Under the pieces are notes generated by a model. It saw only the letters and a list, made by a program, of their open reading frames with translations. It was not told the DNA's origin and made no database searches. Made by a program: the position numbers and the translations under genes. From CAVVEQ01 sp963806635 (GTDB taxonomy: Bacteria; Chloroflexota; Anaerolineae; Anaerolineales; Anaerolineaceae), in assembly GCA_963806635.1 (NCBI GenBank), contig CAWDZA010000015.1, positions 992,001 through 1,056,000 on the forward strand: a DNA stretch of 64,000 nt. Direction: 5' to 3'. Shown here one piece after another: positions 35,414-44,425 of the stretch (position 1 is the stretch's first letter; each line of letters opens with the position of its first letter).

Positions 35414-36613
35414 ATGAGTGAAATCACATTTACCCTTGCCCTGCGTCGTTACCAGACGCTGATCGATATTGCCCGCGACTTGGCCACTGTCACGGACCTG
35501 GATAGTCTCCTTTTGAAAATCGTCCGGGTGGCTGAAGACCTTGTTAAAGCCGAAGGCGCGTCCCTTCTGCTTTACGATGAAGTCCACTGCGAGCTCTATT
35601 TTAAAAAGATCTCGATTGGCGGGCAGGAGAAATCCTCCAATTTTATTGTTCCTGAAGAAAGCGTTGCTGGCTATGTAGCCACCCATCGGGAGCCGGTGTA
35701 TATTTCGGACGCGGAAAACGATTCGCGCTTTCCTTCTCCCTTTATTAAAAATATTGGGTACCCAGTGAAATCCCTGATCGCCATCCCGCTGATCACCAGG
35801 GAAAAATGCATCGGCGTGTTGGAAGTCTTCAATAAAAAGGATGAAGGATTCAACAAAGAGGATGAAGGTGTTCTGCTGGCGCTGGGTGCGCAGGCGTCCA
35901 TCGCCATTGAAAACGCACGCCTTTTTAAACAATCTGACCTGATCTCGGAACTGGTGCATGAGATTCGCACACCGCTAACCTCGATCACAACCATCGCCTA
36001 CCTGCTGGAACGCTCCGAGTTGACCGAAGAACAGCGGGTGGGGTTGGCAAAGACCATCTCTGAGGAAACCATGCGGCTGAATGACATGGCCACCTCTTTC
36101 CTCGATCTAGCCAGACTGGAATCCGGCAGCATGGTCTTTAACCCTGAAGCCATCAGTGTCCCCCAGATCCTGCAGGAGTGCGTCAACGTCATTGAACCCA
36201 AAGCTGCTGAGCGGGGTATCAAATTCCACATCGAAATCCCCCATGATATCCTGCCCACCCTGGAAGCTGACCGGGATAAGATAAAACAAGTGCTCCTCAA
36301 CCTGCTCAGCAACGCGGTTAAATATAACCGCGATAACGGCACTATCGAAATCCGTGCCTGGAACGCGGATCACTTTATCTGCATCAGCATCCGTGATAGC
36401 GGGGCAGGAATTCCAGAAAGCGAACTGGGACACATTTTCGAAAAATTCTATCGCTCCAAGGGAACTGAGAAGTCCACCCAGGGAACCGGGCTGGGGCTCT
36501 CAATTTGTAAAAAGATCGTCGAGAGCCACGGAGGCTCGATCGAAGCGCAGAGCACCCTCAACGTGGGCAGCACCTTCGTGATCAAACTTCCCCAGGAGTT
36601 CATGGGATCGTAA
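35414..36613 (+). CDS. Cytosolic GAF-domain sensor histidine kinase
   Basis: 399 residues, no TM helix. GAF domain about residues 25-170 (EGASLLLYDEVHCELYF, IPLITREKCIGVLEVFNKKDE). HisKA with phosphoacceptor H182 in ELVHEIRTPLTS, then a complete HATPase: N box LLNLLSNAVKYN, G1 DSGAGIPESE, F box FEKFYR, G2 GTGLGLSICKKIVE. Likely pairs with the receiver-CpaE protein just upstream. No strong Shine-Dalgarno before ATG 35414. Confidence 0.92.
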   Translation: MSEITFTLALRRYQTLIDIARDLATVTDLDSLLLKIVRVAEDLVKAEGASLLLYDEVHCELYFKKISIGGQEKSSNFIVPEESVAGYVATHREPVYISDAENDSRFPSPFIKNIGYPVKSLIAIPLITREKCIGVLEVFNKKDEGFNKEDEGVLLALGAQASIAIENARLFKQSDLISELVHEIRTPLTSITTIAYLLERSELTEEQRVGLAKTISEETMRLNDMATSFLDLARLESGSMVFNPEAISVPQILQECVNVIEPKAAERGIKFHIEIPHDILPTLEADRDKIKQVLLNLLSNAVKYNRDNGTIEIRAWNADHFICISIRDSGAGIPESELGHIFEKFYRSKGTEKSTQGTGLGLSICKKIVESHGGSIEAQSTLNVGSTFVIKLPQEFMGS

Positions 36614-36660
36614 GCTCTCCCATTTAGGCCATAGATAAAGTCAATTTCAATGGGGTAGTG

Positions 36661-38406
36661 CTACCTGCTTCCCCGACGGCCAAACTGCCGTTCCAGCAAA
36701 TCCACCGAAAGATGGATCATGGTCGGTCGTCCGTGCGGGCAGGTCCGGGGTGATTCGCAGCCCTCCAGGTCCTGGAGAAGTTTTTCCTGCTCAGATCTGG
36801 AGAGCACTTTGCCCGCTTTCACCGCGGCCCGTTTGCAAATGCGTGCGATCAATCTCGCCTCGATCTCTCCCTGAAGCGGTGTTTCATCCTCCTCAAAATC
36901 CTCAATGGCAACTCTTAAGGCCTCCTGAGGCGGCATGCTTGCCACGATCACGGGTACAGAACGAATGCGGAAGGATTCTGTTCCGAACGGCTCGATTTCA
37001 AAACCAATATGCCGCAGTGTTTCCAGTTGCTCCAGGAAAATTTTGGTTTTTCCCGGGGGAATTTCAAAAATCATCGGCTCGAGTAAGGACTGGGCTGGCT
37101 GACCTTGCTGATGCTGCCCACGGAACCTCTCGAAGAGCACCCGCTCGTGCGCTGCATGCTGGTCGATAAGGTAGAGTCCGTCCGGTCCCTCAGCCACCAG
37201 GTAGGCTGCGCCGATCTGCCCCACCAGACGCAGCAGCGGCAGCCCACCAAATGCAAAAGGGGCTTGGTTGGGTGTTGAAAGTCCTTGAAGTGTGCCCGTT
37301 CCTGTCTGCGCTTCGCCCGGTTCAGGTTGAGAAAACGCTGCACCGGATTCAAGATCCTTGGATTCGGTTTGGACGGGAACGAATGGCTGCCACGTTCGCC
37401 CAGTGAACTGCGGTACCGGCGATTCCGCAAGCAGCGCTCTGCGGATCGAGCGTTGCACCAGGCTGAAAATTCTATCCGGGGAGCGAAATCGCACCTCGGC
37501 TTTAGCTGGATGCACATTGACGTCCAGCTCCTCAGGGGGAAGTTCCAGGAAAAGAGCAGCCAAAGGATAGCGGCCCACCATCAGGTAGGTGTGATAGGCT
37601 TGCACCAGGGCTGTGTTAAGGGTGGCATCCACCACCCAGCGTCCATTGATAAAAAATGTGATCTCCTTGCGATTGGAGCGGGTGAGCGAAATAGGGCTGA
37701 CAAATCCGCTGATCTCGAAGCCATCCTCCTCCAGATCGATCCGGATCAACTGCCGCGCGGTTTGCAGGTCGAACATCACCCGCATCACCGCATCGCGGTC
37801 CCCTCTGCCCTCGGTGTTCACTTGCAGTTTCCCATCCAGAAAAAGCTGGAATTTTACTTGTGGATACGCTGCCGCATATCTCACCACCAGGTTTTCGATC
37901 GCCTGCCGTTCGGTACGCTCCTGCTTCTGGAATTTCAAGCGCGCGGGGGTGTTGAAAAACAGATCCTCCACCCGCACGGTTGTTCCCGTTGGCGAGGCAA
38001 TGGGTTCGATCCCGACCATGCGGGCTCCATCCACTTCCAGATGAGCTCCCATCAATGATTCTTTGGTTCTCGATACAAGGGAAAAATGCGAGACGGACGC
38101 GATGGAGGCCAGCGCTTCTCCGCGAAAGCCCAGGGTTTGGATCCGGCTGAGTTCCTCGGCATCCCTCAGTTTGCTTGTGGCGTGCCTCGCCACGGCCAGG
38201 GGTAATTCCTCAGCCGGGATACCCGCACCATTGTCCGAGACCTCTACCAGGCGCTGCCCACTGCCCAAAACCCGGATGGTGATCTCCGTGCAGGTGGCAT
38301 CCAGTGAATTCTCGATCAATTCCTTGACTACCGATACGGGGCGCTCCACCACCTCGCCGGCGGCGATCTGTGAAGCGGTCTTTTCTGAGAGGATCGCGAT
38401 TCCCAT
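36661..38406 (-). CDS. mutL: DNA mismatch repair protein MutL
   Basis: 581 residues. GHKL ATPase motifs ELIENSLDA (29-37), DNGAGI (58-63) and TLGFRGEAL (91-99). The C-terminal dimerisation domain carries the endonuclease signature DQHA(x)2E(x)4E at 415-426 (DQHAAHERVLFE) and CPHGRP near the end, so this is a nicking MutL of the kind found in bacteria without MutH. Start ATG 38406. Its stop lies 48 bases from the convergent histidine kinase. Confidence 0.96.
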   Translation of the reverse strand: MGIAILSEKTASQIAAGEVVERPVSVVKELIENSLDATCTEITIRVLGSGQRLVEVSDNGAGIPAEELPLAVARHATSKLRDAEELSRIQTLGFRGEALASIASVSHFSLVSRTKESLMGAHLEVDGARMVGIEPIASPTGTTVRVEDLFFNTPARLKFQKQERTERQAIENLVVRYAAAYPQVKFQLFLDGKLQVNTEGRGDRDAVMRVMFDLQTARQLIRIDLEEDGFEISGFVSPISLTRSNRKEITFFINGRWVVDATLNTALVQAYHTYLMVGRYPLAALFLELPPEELDVNVHPAKAEVRFRSPDRIFSLVQRSIRRALLAESPVPQFTGRTWQPFVPVQTESKDLESGAAFSQPEPGEAQTGTGTLQGLSTPNQAPFAFGGLPLLRLVGQIGAAYLVAEGPDGLYLIDQHAAHERVLFERFRGQHQQGQPAQSLLEPMIFEIPPGKTKIFLEQLETLRHIGFEIEPFGTESFRIRSVPVIVASMPPQEALRVAIEDFEEDETPLQGEIEARLIARICKRAAVKAGKVLSRSEQEKLLQDLEGCESPRTCPHGRPTMIHLSVDLLERQFGRRGSR

Positions 38407-38421
38407 GGCAATTGCAGGATG

Positions 38422-38449
38422 ATTATAACCGTTGAGTCTTCGCTGTCTT
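38422..38449 (-). promoter_or_regulatory. Promoter of mutL
   Basis: Minus-strand AAGACA (38449-38444) and TATAAT (38427-38422) with 16 bases between, ending 16 bases before the mutL ATG. Confidence 0.5.
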
Positions 38450-38481
38450 CAGCCCGGGTTGATTCCGGTTATACTCGGCGA

Positions 38482-39123
38482 ATGCCTGAGTTCACTCTCT
38501 TTTTCGATGTGGATGATACCCTTTACCCGCCCTCGACCGGCATTTGGGATCTGATTGGGGACCGCATCGATCTCTTCATCCAAACCCGCCTGAATATGGA
38601 TCCCAGTGATACTGCCGGGCTCCGCAAACGGCTGTTCACCACCTATGGGACGACTCTGCGCGGGTTGGTGGAGGAGTTCGGTATCGACCGGCGGGATTAT
38701 CTGGCTTTCGTCCACGATGTCCCTGTGGAAAGCATTCTTCAACCAGATCTGCGATTGCGGGATTCGCTCTTACAACAACCAGAGAAAAAGGTAATTTTCA
38801 CCAATGCGGATAAAGCCTACGCCAGCAGGATTATCCAGACTCTCGGGCTTGTGGATTGTTTTAGTCAAATGATCGATATTGTCGATATTTGGCCATCCTG
38901 CAAGCCGCAGCCCGAAGCGTACCGAAAAGCGCTTGCTCTAGCCGGTGGACTTCAACCAAACTGTGTGATCTTGTTTGATGATACGCCGGCCAACCTGGTC
39001 ACCGCCTCCACGCTTGGGTTTCAAACCGTGCTGGTTGGAGAAAAACCCCTTTCCCCTGGAATTCAAACCCGCATATTAAGGATTCACGATTTTCCCTCGG
39101 TTCTGCCAGATGGCAATCATTAA
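38482..39123 (+). CDS. HAD hydrolase, pyrimidine 5'-nucleotidase-like
   Basis: 214 residues from ATG 38482. HAD motif I is FFDVDDTLYPPSTGIW (residues 6-21), whose DVDDTLYP is typical of the pyrimidine 5'-nucleotidase branch; motif II FTNADK, motif III Lys in CKPQPEAY, and motif IV FDDTPAN. A TATACT box (38470-38475) only six bases upstream hints at a leaderless transcript. Substrate not certain. Confidence 0.85.
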   Translation: MPEFTLFFDVDDTLYPPSTGIWDLIGDRIDLFIQTRLNMDPSDTAGLRKRLFTTYGTTLRGLVEEFGIDRRDYLAFVHDVPVESILQPDLRLRDSLLQQPEKKVIFTNADKAYASRIIQTLGLVDCFSQMIDIVDIWPSCKPQPEAYRKALALAGGLQPNCVILFDDTPANLVTASTLGFQTVLVGEKPLSPGIQTRILRIHDFPSVLPDGNH

Positions 39124-39202
39124 AGAGCCTTGAGCAGTTTTTCACCCAGAATTAATCAAACTGTGTTAAATTTCATTATTCATATCCTTGGAGAGTGAAA
39201 GC

Positions 39203-40453
39203 ATGAAATCCAATACTGGCAAGATCCTTCTATTTGTTTTTATCGGTTTGCTGCTGATCGCCTTTATCTTCTCCGCTGGTCTCTGGACTGGTTCCATGTT
39301 CACCCGCGGCGGAATCAACCGCAATACCGTCCTTCAGCTACCCTCGGCAGCCTCCCCATCGGCGCAGACACAGACGACAGCCACGCCGGTCGACCGCAAT
39401 ACCTTGTTTGTTCCCTTTTGGCAGGCCTGGGATACTGTCCATAGCGAATATGTGGATCAACCGGTGGATGACGTCAAATTGATGGAAGGCGCCATTCGCG
39501 GGATGCTCTCCAGCCTGGGTGACCCGCACACCGCCTATATGGATCCGATGGAATTCCAGCAGGCAAACGCACCTCTGGAAGGGGAATATGAAGGTATTGG
39601 GGCATATGTGGATACCACCGCGGAATTCCTGACCATCATCAGTCCCATGCCTGGCTCCCCTGCTGAAAAAGCTGGCGTGAAATCTGGAGATGCAATCATC
39701 GCCATTAATGGCGAGGATATGACCGGTATCGATCCGAATCTCGTCCTGCGCAAGGTTCTTGGACCAGCTGGCTCCGAGGTTGAACTCAAGTTGCATCGTA
39801 AGGATGTGGAGGATTTCACCGTCAAGATCGTCCGGGAAAAGATCCTCATCCCGAGTGTGTCATCCAAGATGTTGGATAACAATATCGCTTATATCAATCT
39901 CTCCTCTTTTGCCGCGGATACGGGTCCCAAGCTGCGCCAGGACCTGCAGGAACTCATGGCGAAAAACCCCAAGGGCATCATCCTTGACCTGCGCAACGAC
40001 GGCGGCGGTTACCTGGATACAGCCCAACAGGTGGTTTCCGAATTCCTGAAAAGTGGTACCGTGCTCATCGAGGAATATGGTGACAAAAGCCAGCATAAAT
40101 ACGAAGTGAAGCCTGGTGGTTTAGCCACCGATATCCCACTCGTGGTTCTGGTGAATGGCGGCACGGCATCCGCATCGGAGATCACTGCAGGCGCTATTCA
40201 GGATTACAAGCGGGGTATATTGATCGGCGAAAAGACCTATGGCAAAGGTTCGGTCCAGCAGTGGTCGACCCTGCCCAACGATGCCGGTGCGATCCGCGTG
40301 ACCATAGCCCGCTGGCTGACCCCCAACGGCCGCCAGATCAACAAGATCGGCCTTCCACCCGATATCGAGGTGAAACTTACCCAGGAAGATATCGATGCGA
40401 AAAGGGATCCCCAGCTCGAACGGGCGATCCAATATATCCTGACAGGAAATTAA
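39203..40453 (+). CDS. C-terminal processing peptidase (S41 family)
   Basis: Exported serine protease that trims or degrades envelope proteins. 416 residues from ATG 39203 (GGAG upstream). Signal anchor ILLFVFIGLLLIAFIFSAGL, a linker, N-terminal helices with LMEGAIRGMLSSLGDPHTAYMDP, a PDZ domain (YEGIGAYVD to about residue 190; GSPAEKAGVKSGDAIIAINGE), and the catalytic part with the nucleophile Ser in NGGTASASEITAGA and the general-base Lys in GEKTYGKGSVQ. A strong promoter for the next gene begins at its stop codon. Confidence 0.94.
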   Translation: MKSNTGKILLFVFIGLLLIAFIFSAGLWTGSMFTRGGINRNTVLQLPSAASPSAQTQTTATPVDRNTLFVPFWQAWDTVHSEYVDQPVDDVKLMEGAIRGMLSSLGDPHTAYMDPMEFQQANAPLEGEYEGIGAYVDTTAEFLTIISPMPGSPAEKAGVKSGDAIIAINGEDMTGIDPNLVLRKVLGPAGSEVELKLHRKDVEDFTVKIVREKILIPSVSSKMLDNNIAYINLSSFAADTGPKLRQDLQELMAKNPKGIILDLRNDGGGYLDTAQQVVSEFLKSGTVLIEEYGDKSQHKYEVKPGGLATDIPLVVLVNGGTASASEITAGAIQDYKRGILIGEKTYGKGSVQQWSTLPNDAGAIRVTIARWLTPNGRQINKIGLPPDIEVKLTQEDIDAKRDPQLERAIQYILTGN

Positions 40454-40482
40454 TTGACATCCTGGTTTGTGCAAGGTATAAT
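40454..40482 (+). promoter_or_regulatory. Consensus sigma70 promoter for the S1-domain protein
   Basis: TTGACA (40454-40459), 17-base spacer, TATAAT (40477-40482): every position matches the consensus. ATG at 40515 gives a leader of about 25 bases with GGAG. Confidence 0.9.
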
Positions 40483-40514
40483 CGCCGTTTGTTAAAACGT
40501 TGAACGGAGAAATT

Positions 40515-41306
40515 ATGGAAGAAAATACTGCTCCAAACCTCGAGCAAAACGGCGAGATGACCACAAAAACACATTTTACCGGCAAGGTGACCCTGGTCAG
40601 CCTGGCTGGGGCAAAGGTAGATCTCGGCGATGGGCTCACCGGTCTGATCCATATTTCTCAGATCAAAACCACGGATGGTCAACCGATCAAACGCGTGAGC
40701 GACGTCCTCAAACCTGGTGATTCCATCGAAGTCTGGGTCAAACGGGTTCGCAAGGACCGCGTTGAATTGACCATGTTCGAGCCGCTGCTTTATGATTGGC
40801 GCGACCTGAAACCGGATATGATCGTTAAAGGCAAGGTCATCCGGCTGGAGACCTTCGGCGCTTTCGTGGATATCGGTGCCGAAAAATCCGGTCTTCTTCA
40901 CGTAAGCGAGCTTTCTCACGGGTACGTCCGCAATCCCACCGACCTCCTCAAAGAAGGCGAGGAGATCGAAGTCAAGGTTATCGAAGTCGATCGCAAGAAG
41001 AAACAGATCAAATTGAGCATGAAAGCCCTCGAAGCCGAACCGGTCAAAGAAGAGGAAAATGTTGAGGCTGCCAAACCCACCAGGGGTAAAAAAGGTTCAA
41101 AAAAGTCCAAATCCGAGTCTACAGGGGAAACGGAAACCCAGGCTGAACCCGATCCCACAGCCATGGAACTGGCATACCGCGAAGCGATGACCAAGGAAAA
41201 ATCCAAAAATCAGGACGCGAGCCATAACAAGAAAGAAAAACAAGGCTTGAAGGATCAGGAAGACCTCCTGACACGAACACTCGAACAAAAAGTTCAGACA
41301 AAATGA
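40515..41306 (+). CDS. Double S1-domain RNA-binding protein
   Basis: 263 residues with two S1 (OB-fold) domains: residues about 18-90 (GKVTLVSLAGAKVDLGDGLTGLIHISQI) and about 103-175 (GKVIRLETFGAFVDIGAEKSGLLHVSELS). The last 80 residues are Lys/Glu-rich and probably disordered. Resembles ribosomal protein S1 in miniature, with two of the usual four to six repeats, so it may serve as the S1 equivalent or as a general translation/RNA-decay factor. It has its own perfect-consensus promoter and a strong terminator, which suggests high expression. Confidence 0.87.
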   Translation: MEENTAPNLEQNGEMTTKTHFTGKVTLVSLAGAKVDLGDGLTGLIHISQIKTTDGQPIKRVSDVLKPGDSIEVWVKRVRKDRVELTMFEPLLYDWRDLKPDMIVKGKVIRLETFGAFVDIGAEKSGLLHVSELSHGYVRNPTDLLKEGEEIEVKVIEVDRKKKQIKLSMKALEAEPVKEEENVEAAKPTRGKKGSKKSKSESTGETETQAEPDPTAMELAYREAMTKEKSKNQDASHNKKEKQGLKDQEDLLTRTLEQKVQTK

Positions 41307-41312
41307 AACTTC

Positions 41313-41346
41313 AGGACCCCCGCCTCCAACGGGGGTCCTTCTTTTT
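41313..41346 (+). terminator. Intrinsic terminator after the S1-domain gene
   Basis: A 10-bp stem AGGACCCCCG/CGGGGGTCCT with a seven-base loop is followed by TCTTTTT. Confidence 0.92.
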
Positions 41347-41372
41347 ATGTTGAGTTCACATCGGGAGGTCCA

Positions 41373-42983
41373 ATGGATCCAAAATATATTTTTTTCACCG
41401 GCGGAGTGGTCAGTTCGGTTGGCAAAGGCGTCACAGCCGCAGCGATCGGCAGATTATTGAAAGAGCGCGGATTCAAAGTGATGGTACAAAAGCTGGATCC
41501 CTATATAAATGTTGATCCTGGCACGATGAGCCCTTATCAACACGGCGAAGTGTATGTTCTGGATGATGGCGCCGAAACCGACCTGGACCTGGGGCATTAC
41601 GAACGCTTCATCGATATCCGCTTGAACCGCGCCTGCAACACCACCACCGGTCAGGTCTACGCCGAGGTGATCGGCAAGGAACGCCGCGGAGATTTCCTGG
41701 GGGGCACCATCCAGGTCATCCCTCATATCACCAACGAGATCAAGCACCGCATTCTGATGGTTGCCAAAGTGACCGGGGCAGAGATCATCCTGGTTGAGGT
41801 GGGCGGCACCGTGGGCGATATCGAAAGCCAACCCTTCCTGGAGGCGCTGCGCCAGCTCCGCAAGGAGTTGGGGCGGGAAAATACGCTCTCCATCCATGTC
41901 ACCTGGCTGCCTTATATCCAGGCAACCTCAGAGTTGAAGACCAAACCCACGCAGCACTCCGTACGGGAGCTGCGCTCCATCGGAATCCAGCCGGATATGA
42001 TCGTCGCCCGCAGTGACCAACCCGTGGAGGAGAACCTGTTGGAAAAGATCGCGCTTTTCTGCGATGTGGAAAAGGATGCCGTCATCCCCATGCAGACCGC
42101 GCCGGTGCTTTACGAGATTCCCCTCGAGCTGGAGAAGGCTGGCGTGGCAGAATTCATCCTGCGGAAATTCAACATCCGAGCCCTCACCACTCCTGATTGG
42201 GAACCCTGGCAAAAGCTGGTGGAGGATATCCGCCGGCCCAAACCTGGCATCCGCATCGCGTTGGTTGGGAAATACGTGGAGCTGCATGACGCGTATATCA
42301 GTGTCCGTGAAGCGCTCTTTCACGCCGCCACCCGCCAGGGTGTCGATGTTCAGATCGAATGGGTTCACGCGGTGAACCTGGAAAAGGAAAAAGGACTCGA
42401 GCAGCTTAAGGGGGTCCACGGCATCGTAGTGCCCGGCGGTTTTGGCAGCCGCGGTATCGAGGGCAAGATCAAAGCCGCAGAGTACGCCCGAGAGAATCGC
42501 ATCCCTTACCTGGGGTTGTGTCTGGGCATGCAGGTGATGACGATCGATTTTGCCCGTGCAGCCCTCGGGACCGAGGATGTCAATTCAGCCGAGTTTGACC
42601 CTGCCACACCCAACCCCGTGATAGACCTGATGCCAGATCAGCAGCACATCACCGAAAAAGGCGGCACCATGCGCCTCGGTCTATATCCTTGCCAATTGAA
42701 GCTAGGAACCATTGCTGCCGGCGCGTATCCAACAGAGTTAGTGCAGGAACGGCACCGCCATCGCTTTGAATTCAACAATCTGTTCCGCGACCGGCTGGAG
42801 AAAAAGGGGCTGGTCTTTTCGGGGCTATCCCCGGATGGCACTCTGGTGGAAATCGCCGAGCTCAAAGATCACCCTTTCATGCTGGGCACCCAGTTCCACC
42901 CGGAATTTCTTTCACGCCCAAACGCGCCCCATCCGCTCTTTCTCGCCTTCATCGCAGCCGTCAAAAAACATGCCGGCGTTTGA
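41373..42983 (+). CDS. pyrG: CTP synthase
   Basis: Amidates UTP to CTP with glutamine. 536 residues. The synthetase domain opens FFTGGVVSSVGKGVTAA (P-loop) and has GGTVGDIESQPFLEALRQ. The glutamine amidotransferase domain has the nucleophile Cys in YLGLCLGMQ and His/Glu in GTQFHPEF. GGGAGG six bases before ATG 41373. Stands between two terminators apart from eno downstream. Confidence 0.97.
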   Translation: MDPKYIFFTGGVVSSVGKGVTAAAIGRLLKERGFKVMVQKLDPYINVDPGTMSPYQHGEVYVLDDGAETDLDLGHYERFIDIRLNRACNTTTGQVYAEVIGKERRGDFLGGTIQVIPHITNEIKHRILMVAKVTGAEIILVEVGGTVGDIESQPFLEALRQLRKELGRENTLSIHVTWLPYIQATSELKTKPTQHSVRELRSIGIQPDMIVARSDQPVEENLLEKIALFCDVEKDAVIPMQTAPVLYEIPLELEKAGVAEFILRKFNIRALTTPDWEPWQKLVEDIRRPKPGIRIALVGKYVELHDAYISVREALFHAATRQGVDVQIEWVHAVNLEKEKGLEQLKGVHGIVVPGGFGSRGIEGKIKAAEYARENRIPYLGLCLGMQVMTIDFARAALGTEDVNSAEFDPATPNPVIDLMPDQQHITEKGGTMRLGLYPCQLKLGTIAAGAYPTELVQERHRHRFEFNNLFRDRLEKKGLVFSGLSPDGTLVEIAELKDHPFMLGTQFHPEFLSRPNAPHPLFLAFIAAVKKHAGV

Positions 42984-43075
42984 CCATTTAACTCGGTCTT
43001 CAGGCGATAAATAACAGTACAAGATTGTTTTGGGATATACTAAGCCTAACTATTTCAATTATTTTTGAGGTGAAC

Positions 43076-44371
43076 ATGGAAACAACGATCGAATCAATCC
43101 TCGCACAGGAGATCCTGGATTCCCGCGGCAACCCAACAGTGGAAGTGGAAGTGGTGCTTGTGGACGGTTCCTGGGGAAGGGCAGCCGTTCCATCCGGCGC
43201 CTCCACCGGCATCCATGAAGCCCTGGAAATGCGGGACGGGGATAAAACGCGCTACAACGGCAAGGGTGTTCTCAAAGCAGTGGAGAATGTGAACGAAAAG
43301 ATCGCCGAACTGCTGGTGGGCTGGGACGCTGCCGAGCAGAAGGCTGTGGATACCGCCATGATCGAGCTGGATGCCACCCCCAATAAATCCAGCCTGGGTG
43401 CTAATGCCATGCTGGGCACCAGCATCGCCGTGGCCAAAGCTGCAGCCAATGCCTTCGGGCTTCCGCTCTACCGCTACATCGGCGGGGTGTATGCCCATGT
43501 GCTGCCCGTCCCAATGATGAACATCCTTAATGGCGGTGCCCACACTGCCTGGCAGTCCACCGATGCACAGGAATTTATGGTGATGCCGTTGGGAGCTCCC
43601 TCCTTCGCTGAAGGTCTGCGCTGGGGAGCCGAGATCTACCACGCGCTCAAATCGGTGCTGAAAGCCCGCGGTTATGCCACCCTGGTCGGAGATGAAGGCG
43701 GCTACGCGCCAGCTCTAAAAGCCAATGTCGAAGCCGTCGAGGTTATCCTCGAGGCGATCGAAAAGGCCGGCTATAAAGCTGGGGAACAGGTAGCCATCGC
43801 GCTCGACCCGGCTGCCTCAGAGCTTTTTGACGAAGAAACCAAAACCTACAACCTGCGGAAAGAAGGCAAGAAGCTGACCCCCGAGCAGATGGTTGCCTTC
43901 TGGAAGAATTGGATCGACCAGTTTCCGATCGTTTCAATCGAAGACGGCTTCGCCCAGGATGACTGGGACGGTTGGAAGATGTTCACAGCCGAAGTCGGCG
44001 ACCGCCTTCAGATCGTTGGCGACGACCTGCTCGTCACCAACCCCGAGCGTGTCCGCCGCGCGATCAAGGAAAAAGCCTGTAACGCGCTGCTGGTCAAATT
44101 GAACCAGATCGGCACTCTGACGGAAACCATCGAAGCAGTGGAAACCTGCCATCGCAATGGATGGCGGGCGGTCACCTCGCATCGCTCCGGCGAGACTGAG
44201 GATTCCACGATCGCAGACCTGGCGGTTGCGCTCAACATGGGTCAGATCAAGACCGGCGCTCCCGCCCGTTCCGACCGGGTGGCAAAATACAACCAACTCC
44301 TGCGCATCGAATCCGAACTGGGCGATACCGCTCACTATGCCGGCTGGGGTGCTTTGAAGCACAAAGCCTAA
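43076..44371 (+). CDS. eno: Enolase
   Basis: 2-phosphoglycerate to phosphoenolpyruvate. 431 residues from ATG 43076 with GAGG five bases upstream. EILDSRGNPTVEVEV opens the protein; the catalytic loop GASTGIHEA, VGDEGGYAP, SIEDGFAQDDWDGW, the catalytic Lys in LLVKLNQIG and SHRSGETEDSTIADLAVAL are all in place. An upstream TATACT at 43036 is the likely -10. Confidence 0.97.
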   Translation: METTIESILAQEILDSRGNPTVEVEVVLVDGSWGRAAVPSGASTGIHEALEMRDGDKTRYNGKGVLKAVENVNEKIAELLVGWDAAEQKAVDTAMIELDATPNKSSLGANAMLGTSIAVAKAAANAFGLPLYRYIGGVYAHVLPVPMMNILNGGAHTAWQSTDAQEFMVMPLGAPSFAEGLRWGAEIYHALKSVLKARGYATLVGDEGGYAPALKANVEAVEVILEAIEKAGYKAGEQVAIALDPAASELFDEETKTYNLRKEGKKLTPEQMVAFWKNWIDQFPIVSIEDGFAQDDWDGWKMFTAEVGDRLQIVGDDLLVTNPERVRRAIKEKACNALLVKLNQIGTLTETIEAVETCHRNGWRAVTSHRSGETEDSTIADLAVALNMGQIKTGAPARSDRVAKYNQLLRIESELGDTAHYAGWGALKHKA

Positions 44372-44384
44372 TTACAGATAGTAT

Positions 44385-44424
44385 AAAACCGGCTTGTCGA
44401 GAAAAATCGACAAGCCGGTTTTTT
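44385..44424. terminator. Bidirectional terminator between eno and the GH57 gene
   Basis: A 16-bp perfect stem AAAACCGGCTTGTCGA/TCGACAAGCCGGTTTT with a six-base loop and T-tracts on both strands, between convergent genes. Confidence 0.95.
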
Positions 44425-44425
44425 A

